NCBI GenBank assembly: GCA_039821605.1
Contig: JBCBNV010000005.1
Coordinates: 310,001 to 374,000 of the forward strand
From: CALBPI01 sp039821605
Lineage (GTDB): Bacteria; Pseudomonadota; Gammaproteobacteria; Steroidobacterales; Woeseiaceae
Length of the DNA stretch: 64,000 nt
Reading direction: 5' to 3'
The notes beneath the pieces were generated by a model. It was not told the DNA's origin, searched no databases, and worked only from the letters and a program-made list of their open reading frames with translations. Made by a program: the position numbers and the translations under genes. This document shows, one piece after another, positions 1 through 8,505 of this stretch. How positions within the stretch are numbered: position 1 is the first letter of the stretch; each line of letters starts with the position of its first letter.

Positions 1-1199
1 TCGCTGTCTGCGGGCGACTCGCTGCCACGAATCTCGACGTAGTCGCCCACGTTGATATCGGCCAGGTTAAGGGGCGTACCGTCAGCGTTCGAAGACTGGT
101 CTTCAAAGCGCGTCAGCGCATCGGTCGTGATCTGGATACCCAGGACGGTCAGCGTGCCGCCGGCCGCGTCAACAGCGTCGACGAGTGAGGCGACCCGCGT
201 GTTCTCGTCGAGTCGGAAGTCGATCTCGTCCGCGACCAGCACACCGCCAGCGGTGAACTCACCTTCGACTTCGATGCGGACGTCGAGTGCGAGGTCGGCT
301 TCGGTGCCATTTTCATACTCCGTGTCGCCGTCGGTCGTCACGGGTATGCCGTTGACGTCGAAATCCGTTGCGCTCACGAAACGCGTGACCAGACCTTCGA
401 TCTCCACGTCGTCGTCTTCATCGAACTCGCCGAGCGGGTCTTCGAATTCCACTTTGCTGGCCAGCAGCCGGTTCGGGTCGTTGGCGTCGAGGCTACCCTC
501 GGCCTCGACGAAATCGCCCTCGGTGATGCTGCCACCCGGGAAGTCCTCGAGTACGGCGGCGCTGTAATCGACCACGATGCTGCCGAGATTGAACGTGAGC
601 GCGGACGTGTCGAGCGATTCGACGAAGCCTTTGCGCTCGAATTCGTCGTTGTCATCGTCGCGTTCGATGCGGGTGGCCAGGATACTGCCGTCGCTCGAAA
701 CAAAGCCGCTGACCTCGATGACATCGCCGAGCTGCAGGCCCTCGATGCCCGCAACAGGGAAGTCGTCGTCGAACGAGGTGCCCGCATCGATAATGATGGT
801 TTGCCCAAGCACGGTGACCGTACCGGCACCGAGGTCGATGGCCGAGATCGGGCCCTCGAGCGCGTCGTCATAGATGACTTCGTCGGCCGTACCATTGACG
901 CCATCCGCGTCGATCTCGCCCTTGACGATAACGATTTGACCGACGGCGAGATCGGCTTCAGCACCGGGCATGTCGTCAACGGTGAACGTTGCCGCGCTCG
1001 TGTCGTAGCGCACGCCGTTAACGACGACGCTACCGAAATTGGAGATGGGTCCTATGGCCAGGCCTGTTCGGCCAATGCCGCCGCTCGGCGGCGGTGTACC
1101 ACCCGAATTGTCGGGAGGCGGGTTGTCACTGCCGCCGCCGCCACAAGCGGCTGCAACGAGTCCCGCGGTGAGAATCAGCGAGGTCTTGAGGGGGTTCAT
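1..1199 (-). CDS. DUF5666-repeat lipoprotein, 3' part cut by window edge
   Basis: About 399 residues are visible and the frame runs open off the left edge. The start is an ATG at 1199 whose bases overlap the stop of the upstream DUF6502 gene (ATGA), so the two are translationally coupled. The N-terminus is a lipoprotein signal with a lipobox ending in AAAC (Cys about 19), followed by a Gly/Pro-rich linker (GGGG, PPPSGG). The rest is a string of similar 60-70 residue beta-rich units with the recurring pattern 'G-x-I-x-x-I-D...TVLG...D' and many Asp/Glu, as in the DUF5666 family. No enzymatic motif is seen. The function is unknown; it probably sits in the outer membrane facing the periplasm or outside. 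Confidence 0.8.
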   Translation of the reverse strand, partial: MNPLKTSLILTAGLVAAACGGGGSDNPPPDNSGGTPPPSGGIGRTGLAIGPISNFGSVVVNGVRYDTSAATFTVDDMPGAEADLAVGQIVIVKGEIDADGVNGTADEVIYDDALEGPISAIDLGAGTVTVLGQTIIIDAGTSFDDDFPVAGIEGLQLGDVIEVSGFVSSDGSILATRIERDDDNDEFERKGFVESLDTSALTFNLGSIVVDYSAAVLEDFPGGSITEGDFVEAEGSLDANDPNRLLASKVEFEDPLGEFDEDDDVEIEGLVTRFVSATDFDVNGIPVTTDGDTEYENGTEADLALDVRIEVEGEFTAGGVLVADEIDFRLDENTRVASLVDAVDAAGGTLTVLGIQITTDALTRFEDQSSNADGTPLNLADINVGDYVEIRGSESPADS

Positions 1200-2017
1200 G
1201 ACTGTGTTCCTTCTGGTAGTGGTCCTGCGATGGCATAGACGCCCAGCCCAAGGCGCACGGGAGTCGTGTCAGAGCCGTTGGCATCGGCACGGTGTTCACC
1301 GAGCCACGCGTCGACTTCTTCTAGAAACTGCTGGCCGCGCTCGTCGATGAACTCGCGAAAGGCCTCCACGGCCTCCGGATGGACGCGATCATCGACGGCA
1401 AAACCCTCGAGCCACTTGGGTGCGCCGACGTCGCCGACGTTGCTCGCAAGCGTTCGCCCGTGGTCAAACAGGTTGGTGCCAAAAAAGCGCAGGCCGCCCG
1501 GGTCAAGGTCGCCGGGCATGTGGTAACGCCGCGCGGCAATGACGCGGCCTGCCTCATCCTTAATCGAGTTGGCTTGGCGCAGCTCTTTTAGAAGCGTCTG
1601 TTCCGGCGTATCGCCGCCGTAAGTCTCGAACAGGCTCTTGAAGCTCGGCTTGTCGCCTGCCAGGGGCAGCGCCAGCGGCTGCCCGGCGGGATCGAGGTAA
1701 TCCCGATCCTGGTGCCAGCCCGACAGCAGCCGTGTTGCATCCGTCGTCTTCGACGAGCTTTCTGGTACTTCGGCTTCAAGCAGGTCGCGCTGGCGCTTCA
1801 CTTCCTTGCGCGAGATGCCCGTCAGGATGGACACTCTTGAGACGTTGGTCGGTCGGCCGGAGATACCGAACGCATCTGTGGCGACCGACACGAACACGGA
1901 TTTGGATAACTCCGAAAATTCACGCCAGGTCACGCCACCTTTGAGCAGCAACAACGCAATCGGCCGAAGCAGTAGTCGGCAGGCACTGAGCAAGGCGGCA
2001 TTGACATCTTTCTTCAT
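1196..2017 (-). CDS. DUF6502 family protein
   Basis: A 273-residue protein opening with a conserved block (LLRPIALLLLKGGVTWREF) and then a helix-turn-helix-like stretch (VSRVSILTGISRKEVKR) at residues about 60-80. This is the signature of DUF6502. No signal peptide is seen, so it is cytoplasmic. Its stop overlaps the start of the DUF5666 lipoprotein by 4 bp. The HTH-like segment suggests DNA binding, perhaps controlling its own operon, but that is inference. Its start lies only 30 bp from the start of the divergent OppA-like gene, so both promoters overlap. Confidence 0.8.
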   Translation of the reverse strand: MKKDVNAALLSACRLLLRPIALLLLKGGVTWREFSELSKSVFVSVATDAFGISGRPTNVSRVSILTGISRKEVKRQRDLLEAEVPESSSKTTDATRLLSGWHQDRDYLDPAGQPLALPLAGDKPSFKSLFETYGGDTPEQTLLKELRQANSIKDEAGRVIAARRYHMPGDLDPGGLRFFGTNLFDHGRTLASNVGDVGAPKWLEGFAVDDRVHPEAVEAFREFIDERGQQFLEEVDAWLGEHRADANGSDTTPVRLGLGVYAIAGPLPEGTQS

Positions 2018-2047
2018 AGTTGGGGCAGTTTACCCCATTTATAAGAA

Positions 2048-3664
2048 ATGACAAGCCGTTTCACATTTTTTTTAGTAATTACCGTCATATGGTCGGGCCT
2101 AGCCAGTTGTGGTGGCGAATCGCAGGGTACAGCCCGCGATGCAGCGTCCCGAACGCTCGCCAGGGGCAATGGCGGTGAGCCCGGAACCCTCGACCCCGCC
2201 CGCGCCGTGGACATTCACGCGTTCAACGTTCTCGGTGATCTCTACGAAGGGCTCGTGACCATCGGCAGCGACGGCGCGATCACGGCGGGCGCCGCCGCGC
2301 GTTGGCAGGCCGATGTCACGCTGCGTCGGTTTGAGTTTGAATTGCGCGCGGACGCGCGCTGGTCAACGGGCGAGACCGTAACCGCGGCTGACTTCGTCCG
2401 AGGCTTGCGCAGACTCGTCGACCCGGAAACCAACGCGCCCTACGCCAGCCTGTTTGCGAACATCTCCGGGTTCGCGTCGGTGCAGGCCGGCGACGCACCA
2501 CCGTCTGCGCTGGGCGTCCGCGCCCAGGGCCCGCGCACGCTGATCATCGAGCTCGACGCACCGGGCCACACACTGCTCGACGTGCTCGCAATGCCCGTTG
2601 CGGCACCCGTGCATGCAAGCAACGCGGTGGCAGGCGGCTTCGACGACGCGGCGCGCTTCGTGGGCAATGGCGCCTACCAGCTGGCCACTTACCGTCGCAA
2701 CGATCGCATTGCGCTGACCGCCAATCCGCATCACCGCGACGTCGGGCGCCTGGGCTATTGCCGCATCGAATTCCTACCCGTGGTCGACCCAGTCACGGAG
2801 GTCATGATGTACCGCGCCGGCGACTTAGGTTTGACGCACTCCCTGCCGCCCCGACAGGTGGCGGACTTGCGCAAGCGCCTGCCCGACGCGGTGCGAATCG
2901 CACCGCAGCTCGGCACGTATTTCCTCGCACTGGACCTGACGGAGCCCGCGCTTGCGAACCGCGATCTGAGGATGGCGCTGTCCATGGCCGTCGACCGGCA
3001 CGCGCTCGTCGCCATGCTGGGACGCGGAGAACAACCGGCCTGGGGTCTGTTGCCGCCGGGCCTGGTCGACGACGACGCCTATCCCTGGCACACGCTGGGC
3101 GACGCCGAGCGCCGGGATCAGGCGCGCACCGCCCTGCAACGCGCGCTGGGTGACAACGACGTCCCGGAATTGCGGCTCGTGTTCGACGCAGGCGACGTGC
3201 ACGAACGCATCGCGCTCACCGTCTCGGACATGTGGCGCGAAACGCTCGGTCTCGAGACGACACTCGACAAACGCGAATGGGGCTACTTTCTTGACACACG
3301 ACAGCAGCGTTCGGAATGGGACGCCATGCGCTACGCCTGGTTCGCCGACTACGCCGACGCCGCGTCGTTCCTCAGTATGTTTCGCGAGGGCAGCGAACAT
3401 AATCTGCCGGGCTTTGCCGACGCCAGTTTCGAAGCGGCTCTCGATCGGGCACGCGCTGCGGCGACCAGCGGCGTGCGCGCCGGCGCACTGTCCGACGCAG
3501 CGACTCGCATCGACGACACCTATGCACTGATCCCGCTCTATCACTATGTCAGCAAGCGTCTGGTGCGCCCTGACATCACGGGTTTCACCGATAATCTGCT
3601 TGACCGTCACCCCAGCCGTTTCCTCGCGCCAGAAGGCGCTTCCGAGCGCGGCTGCTCGCCTTAG
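2048..3664 (+). CDS. OppA-family peptide/solute-binding lipoprotein (SBP_bac_5)
   Basis: A 538-residue extracytoplasmic solute-binding protein of the oligopeptide type. It has a lipoprotein signal with lipobox LASC (Cys 21). The family landmarks follow in order: GGEPGTLDPARA near residue 41, DLYEGLVT, the WSTGETVTAADFVRGLRR block, and FVGNGAYQL near residue 200. No permease or ATPase gene is adjacent, so it is an orphan component that must share a transporter or serve as a sensor, as MppA-like proteins do. The ATG at 2048 follows the 30-bp gap to the divergent DUF6502 gene. The substrate cannot be told from sequence, although peptides are usual for the family. Confidence 0.85.
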   Translation: MTSRFTFFLVITVIWSGLASCGGESQGTARDAASRTLARGNGGEPGTLDPARAVDIHAFNVLGDLYEGLVTIGSDGAITAGAAARWQADVTLRRFEFELRADARWSTGETVTAADFVRGLRRLVDPETNAPYASLFANISGFASVQAGDAPPSALGVRAQGPRTLIIELDAPGHTLLDVLAMPVAAPVHASNAVAGGFDDAARFVGNGAYQLATYRRNDRIALTANPHHRDVGRLGYCRIEFLPVVDPVTEVMMYRAGDLGLTHSLPPRQVADLRKRLPDAVRIAPQLGTYFLALDLTEPALANRDLRMALSMAVDRHALVAMLGRGEQPAWGLLPPGLVDDDAYPWHTLGDAERRDQARTALQRALGDNDVPELRLVFDAGDVHERIALTVSDMWRETLGLETTLDKREWGYFLDTRQQRSEWDAMRYAWFADYADAASFLSMFREGSEHNLPGFADASFEAALDRARAAATSGVRAGALSDAATRIDDTYALIPLYHYVSKRLVRPDITGFTDNLLDRHPSRFLAPEGASERGCSP

Positions 3665-3798
3665 GAATGCCCTAAAGCCACGCGCCGCTCGGCCGCTATC
3701 ACGATTAAGGAGTGTAGATCGACGACCCCGCGCCGCGGCCGTGGACCGACGATCACCGACGTCGCAAGGAGTGCGTCGTCGCAACAAGCGGTCACGGC

Positions 3799-5598
3799 AT
3801 GCAAGTTCTGCTAATTGAAGATGACGATACGGACGCGCGATTGGTAGAAATCGCGCTGCCGCGCTATTGCCGCGACATCGACTTCAGTATCCACCACGAA
3901 CGCCGTCTGGACGACGGCATCGGATTCCTGCTCAACGGAAACTGCGACGTCGTCCTCGTCGATCTGAACCTGCCCGATGCCAAGGGTAGCGAAGCCGTCG
4001 AGCGCCTCGTCGAAGCGCGACCGAAGGTCCCCGTCATCGTCCTGAGTGGCAATGACAACGAGGACTTCGCCACCACCATCATCGGCGCTGGCGCGCAGGA
4101 TTTCATCGTCAAGGGCCCCGAAGGTTTGCGACTGCTGCCGCGCGCCATCAAATATTCTGTGCAGAGAAAGTCTGCGGAGCTGCGACTGCAGCACCTGGCC
4201 TCCTTCGACGCGCTCACCGGCCTCTACAACCGACGCGGGTTCGAGGACCAGTTCGAAAAAGCCTGCGCACACTCCCAGCGCAACGGTGACATGGTGGCAT
4301 TGCTGGTCATTGACCTCGACAAGTTCAAGGCCGCCAATGACGAGCACGGCCATGACATCGGCGACGCCATCCTGCGCGAGATCGGCGCACGCCTGCGCGA
4401 CCTCGTACGCGTCGGCGATACGGCGGCCCGACTGGGCGGCGACGAGTTTGCCGTCGTGCTCGAAGGCGTGCGCGACGCCGCAGCCGCGCAGCAGTGGGCA
4501 GAACGCGCGCGCAGGACGCTGTCCGAGCCCATGGCCTTCGGCACCGTGACGGTTGCTGTGGGTGCCAGTATCGGTGGCGCCATGTATCCGACGCACGGCA
4601 GCGACGCCAAGTCGCTGACCAAATGCGCCGACCTCGCGCTTTACCACGTCAAGGAGCGCGGCCGGAATGACGTCGCGTTCTTCAACGCCAGGATGGACCA
4701 GAAGCTTGTGCGTAAACAGGCGCTCGAGAGAGAGCTGCGCGAAGCGCTGTCAAACGGCGAGATTCGCCCGGTCTACCAACCCATCGTGTCGCTCAAGACA
4801 CGGCGCGTACTCGGCTTTGAGGTGTTGTGCCGTTGGTTTCGCAGCGACGGCGAAGTGATTGAGCCGCGGGAGCTGCTGCCGCTGGCGCGCGCTCACAAGC
4901 TCATGCCCGCCGTCGGTCGGCAGCTGCGTCGCCGCGCGCTTGCGGAGTTGCGCGCCTGGCGCGCCGAGGGCCACCGCCATCTCTACATGAGCTTCAATGT
5001 CGATACCCAGGAGCTCGCGAACAAGCACATGGCTTCGGCGATCATCGAAGACCTCGAATCGATGCGACTGCCCGGAGATGCCGTTCGCCTCGAACTCTCG
5101 GACCGCACGCTGGCCGATCAGGGCGAGCAGGCCGAGCGCCATGTCAGGCACCTGGCGGCAGCCGGCGTCGCCATCGAGTTCGACGACTTCGGCGGCGGTG
5201 ACATGTCACTGCACACGCTCGAGCGCTTCCCTGTTGCCGGCGTGAAACTCGACTCGGATCTCGTCGCAGATGTTGAAGACGAAACGCAGCGCCATCTCGT
5301 CGTGCGTACGCTTATCGACCTCGCCGAGCGACTCAGTATTACGGTCACCGCCAAACGCGTGGAGAATCGCGCGCAACTGCAGGCACTCGTCAACATGGGC
5401 TGCAACGCGGGCCAGGGCTTCCTGTTTGCACGCGGCATGGTGGCCGCGGCAGCGCGGGTCTGGCTCAGCTCGCAGGCCGATCGCCTCGGTGAGCGGATCG
5501 ACAACTACACCGGTACCTTCCGCGCGCTGTCGCTCGCGGATCAATTCGACGAAGACGAGTTGCCGACCAGTCTGCGCCCCGACGCGCAGCGCCACTGA
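3799..5598 (+). CDS. Response regulator with GGDEF and EAL domains
   Basis: A 599-residue soluble signalling protein. An N-terminal receiver domain (residues about 1-120) carries IEDDD, the phospho-acceptor in LVDLNLPD and the Lys in IVKG. A diguanylate cyclase domain follows (about 135-300) with LGGDEF intact near residue 213 and an RxxD inhibitory site (RVGD) five residues before it. The EAL domain (about 315-570) has EVL instead of EAL but keeps the Asn of SFNVD, the Glu of LELSD, the DD pair of FDDFGGG and the Lys of KLDSD. Both c-di-GMP synthesis and breakdown are therefore possible. The start ATG has only a weak ribosome site. A kinase and a second regulator lie just downstream on the other strand and could share the phosphorelay. 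Confidence 0.9.
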   Translation: MQVLLIEDDDTDARLVEIALPRYCRDIDFSIHHERRLDDGIGFLLNGNCDVVLVDLNLPDAKGSEAVERLVEARPKVPVIVLSGNDNEDFATTIIGAGAQDFIVKGPEGLRLLPRAIKYSVQRKSAELRLQHLASFDALTGLYNRRGFEDQFEKACAHSQRNGDMVALLVIDLDKFKAANDEHGHDIGDAILREIGARLRDLVRVGDTAARLGGDEFAVVLEGVRDAAAAQQWAERARRTLSEPMAFGTVTVAVGASIGGAMYPTHGSDAKSLTKCADLALYHVKERGRNDVAFFNARMDQKLVRKQALERELREALSNGEIRPVYQPIVSLKTRRVLGFEVLCRWFRSDGEVIEPRELLPLARAHKLMPAVGRQLRRRALAELRAWRAEGHRHLYMSFNVDTQELANKHMASAIIEDLESMRLPGDAVRLELSDRTLADQGEQAERHVRHLAAAGVAIEFDDFGGGDMSLHTLERFPVAGVKLDSDLVADVEDETQRHLVVRTLIDLAERLSITVTAKRVENRAQLQALVNMGCNAGQGFLFARGMVAAAARVWLSSQADRLGERIDNYTGTFRALSLADQFDEDELPTSLRPDAQRH

Positions 5599-5608
5599 AA
5601 TTCTTGGT

Positions 5609-6031
5609 CTAGACGCGCAACAGGTTGATGACGTCATTGACGACGTCCTGCGAGGCGCCCTTCGTGATGAAGCCATCCACGTCGTGGGCATGTGCCTGCA
5701 GTTTGTCCTTCTGTGCCGCGGACGTCGTCAGCACATAGACGACGCTGCGTCGCAGGGCAGGATCCGCGCGCACTTCCCCCAAAAACTCAATGCCATCCAT
5801 TCGTGGCATGTTGAGGTCCAGCAGGATGATGAAAGGGGACTCGACGCGGTCACGCCCGTTTTCACCGCGAAGATATTCCAACGCCTCAATACCGTCATGC
5901 GCCACGACGAGCGGGTTGTCGAGCCCCCTGGCGTCGAGGGCGCGGCGGATACTCATGATGTCGACATCGTCGTCATCGACGAGCAACAAGGTGACGGAGC
6001 GCTTTGCTGCGACGCCGAGCGCGGTCATCAC
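5609..6031 (-). CDS. Single-domain response regulator (CheY/Rcp1-like)
   Basis: A 140-residue stand-alone receiver domain. The acidic pocket is VDDDDVD, the phosphorylated Asp lies in ILLDLNMPRMDG, the conserved Thr is in VLTTSA and the Lys in ITKG. There is no output domain. Its start overlaps the stop of the upstream histidine kinase by 4 bp (6028-6031), so it is almost certainly the kinase's direct partner. Such pairs of multi-PAS/GAF kinase and Rcp1-type regulator pass phosphate on to another protein. Here the adjacent REC-GGDEF-EAL protein, convergent 10 bp away, is a candidate recipient, which is inference from position only. Confidence 0.9.
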   Translation of the reverse strand: MMTALGVAAKRSVTLLLVDDDDVDIMSIRRALDARGLDNPLVVAHDGIEALEYLRGENGRDRVESPFIILLDLNMPRMDGIEFLGEVRADPALRRSVVYVLTTSAAQKDKLQAHAHDVDGFITKGASQDVVNDVINLLRV

Positions 6032-8421
6032 GCCGCCTGCTCACGCGTTTCGCGGGGAATGTACACGCGAAACTCGCAGCCCGTACCGTCCAGCCCGTCA
6101 TGCAGCTCGATGCGACCGCCCAATGACGAGACCAGTCGCTCGACGATGGAGAGGCCGACACCGCTGCCCTCAACGTCGTCACGACGCTTGAGCGTCTCGA
6201 ACATCCGGAAGATGCGCTCGCGGTAACGCTCGGGAATACCTGGGCCGTCGTCGGACACCGAGAACCGGTAGTGCGGGCCCGCCACCTCGCAGGACACCTC
6301 AATGCGGCCGTGCGGTTTGTCGTGGTGCTTGGCGGCGTTGGAGACCAGATTCAGGAAGATTTGCTGCACGGTCGTGGGCTGCGCCAGGAGTTCAGGCAGA
6401 TCTGAGGTGATCACCACGTCATGCGAGAACCGCTCGCCGACCCACTCGATCACCTCCTCGAGCACGCTGCGACAATCCACGCGCTGGACCGCAGCATCTT
6501 CCCGCCCCGCGCGTGCGTACTCCAGGATGTCGCCCAGCATGCGGTCCATTCGCGCCACTCGCTGTCGCAGCAACTGGAGCTTCTCCATGGTGTCGGGCGT
6601 TGCGCTCTGCGCAATGTCCTCCTCGATCCACTGCGCCAGGTTTTCGATGCCGCGCATCGGCGCGCGCAGATCGTGTGAGGCGATGTAGGCAAAGTCGTCG
6701 AGGTCCCGGTTACTGCGCTCGAGCAGCGCCGCGTGGCGCTCAAGGGCGCGCTGCGACTGCACTAAGGACGTAATGTCCGTGGCGACCGTGATGAGCTTTC
6801 TGTCGCGAGAGCTGCGGTCGTTGTAGGGCACCTTGTCGATCCGCATCCACGATGCTTCGGCGTCCACACCCTCCGTGGACTCGACCTTGCCGATGATGGG
6901 CTCGCCCGTGCGCATGATCTCGCGCAGTTCATCGCCGTAGCGCGCCTCAACATTGGGCATGAGTTCGAAGATCGAGCGTCCCTCGACCTCGTCCGGCCGC
7001 ATGTTCATGATCTCAGCCGCCTGGTCGTTGACGCGCAGGACGCGGAATTGCTCGTCCATGAACCAGATGCTCGAGGGCACGAGATTGAAGATCAGATCGA
7101 GCTCCTTACGCTGACGGCGCAGGATCTCGCGCGAGGTCATCAGCTGCTCAAAGGCCTGCTGCTGGCCGATGTCGTTGGCGACCCACTGCGCGAGCATGGC
7201 CAGGAATGAGCGCTCGCGGTCGCCAAACGGCCGCTCACGCGGCGTCGACGACGAAAAGTTGAGCGTGCCGTAGGCCTTGCCGCCCACTGTGATGGCGACG
7301 CCGATGTAGGACTCCAGCCCGAAGGCCTCGTAACAGGGATGGGCTGCGATTTCGGATTCGGCAGCGTGATCGACGGCAACAACATCGCCGCGCCCGACAA
7401 CGTTGGCGCAGTAGGTGTCGCCGAGGACAAACGTGGTGCCCCGCTCTAGCCGCTCATCGCGGTCAACGACATGTTCGACGAGGTAGGTGTCCTCGGTCAC
7501 GCGGCTGATGATGCCTGTATCCAGCTCCAGGTAACGAAGGCCAATAGACAACAGCTGGGCGAAATGGTCCTCGGGGGCGAGCCGAGCGTTGGTCAGCAGC
7601 GTGTAGACCTCGGCGCGCATGAGTTCATCGAGCTTGCGCTCTTCGATATCGAAGACGGACCCGGCCATGCGCACGGGTTGTCCTTGCTCGTCCCAAATAG
7701 CCTGGCCATGGGCATGAATCCACCGGTAGGTGCCGTCATCGCGGCGCATGCGACACTCGTGGTCGAGCTCGGCCTTGCCCTCAAGATGCGCAGCGATGTT
7801 GGCCTCAACACGCTCGAGGTCATCGGGATGGATACGGTCTCGAAACGCGTCCGATTTGGGCACAAACTTCTCGTCCGTGACCTTCATGAGCTGCTTGAAA
7901 CGGGGGGACCAATACAAATCGTCGGTGCGCAGATTCCAGTCCCAAAGGCCGGCGCTCGAGCCCCGAATTGCCACGTCGTAGCGCTCGTTGCTTTCCTTGA
8001 GCTGCTCCTGCGTCAGCTGCTGTTGGGTGACATCAATGAAGATGCCGAAAACGGCCGTCACAGTCCCCTTAGCGTCCGTCTGCACCTCGCCCCGCGACAG
8101 GACGTGGCGGATCTCTCCATCCGGGCGTACGAGTCGGGCGCTGAACTCGAACGGGGCCCGCTCGTTGATCGCGAGATCGACGTGCTGGCTGACGCGGTCC
8201 ACGTCGTCGGGGTGGTAGAAGTGGATCGCCGACTCAAGCTCGGGTGTGTAGTTCTCGGGCGTTACGCCGTGGATGCGGTAGATCTGGTCTGACCAGAACA
8301 ACCGGTTATTGACCAGGTCGATGTTCCAGTGGCCCAGATTGGCCATGCGCTCCGCCAGGCGCAGCATTTGTACATGCTGCTCCGTCGAGACGCTCCCGCT
8401 TGCGCGCGCTTCGTGTTCCAT
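6028..8421 (-). CDS. Multi-sensor histidine kinase (PAS-PAS-GAF-PAS-HisKA-HATPase)
   Basis: A 797-residue kinase without transmembrane segments. Two PAS domains with PAC motifs occupy about 20-130 and 150-265, a GAF domain about 275-430, a third PAS about 440-560, the dimerisation domain about 565-640 with the phospho-acceptor His in SHDLRAP (about 582), and the ATPase domain about 680-795 with an N box (LNLVSNAAKHH) and G boxes (DDGPGIP, GSGVGLSIV). The GAF sequence (GDTYCANVV) is not of the bilin-lyase phytochrome type, so the ligand is unknown. It is translationally coupled to the receiver protein downstream. Likely role: a cytoplasmic sensor feeding that receiver and possibly local c-di-GMP control. 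Confidence 0.9.
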   Translation of the reverse strand: MEHEARASGSVSTEQHVQMLRLAERMANLGHWNIDLVNNRLFWSDQIYRIHGVTPENYTPELESAIHFYHPDDVDRVSQHVDLAINERAPFEFSARLVRPDGEIRHVLSRGEVQTDAKGTVTAVFGIFIDVTQQQLTQEQLKESNERYDVAIRGSSAGLWDWNLRTDDLYWSPRFKQLMKVTDEKFVPKSDAFRDRIHPDDLERVEANIAAHLEGKAELDHECRMRRDDGTYRWIHAHGQAIWDEQGQPVRMAGSVFDIEERKLDELMRAEVYTLLTNARLAPEDHFAQLLSIGLRYLELDTGIISRVTEDTYLVEHVVDRDERLERGTTFVLGDTYCANVVGRGDVVAVDHAAESEIAAHPCYEAFGLESYIGVAITVGGKAYGTLNFSSSTPRERPFGDRERSFLAMLAQWVANDIGQQQAFEQLMTSREILRRQRKELDLIFNLVPSSIWFMDEQFRVLRVNDQAAEIMNMRPDEVEGRSIFELMPNVEARYGDELREIMRTGEPIIGKVESTEGVDAEASWMRIDKVPYNDRSSRDRKLITVATDITSLVQSQRALERHAALLERSNRDLDDFAYIASHDLRAPMRGIENLAQWIEEDIAQSATPDTMEKLQLLRQRVARMDRMLGDILEYARAGREDAAVQRVDCRSVLEEVIEWVGERFSHDVVITSDLPELLAQPTTVQQIFLNLVSNAAKHHDKPHGRIEVSCEVAGPHYRFSVSDDGPGIPERYRERIFRMFETLKRRDDVEGSGVGLSIVERLVSSLGGRIELHDGLDGTGCEFRVYIPRETREQAA

Positions 8422-8505
8422 GAGACTGCCGACATTCCTGCCTTCCAGGTTAGCGGCATGCTGGCAGTGGGCTTTAGCGCGATTCGGCCCCGCCTTCGTG
8501 GTGCT

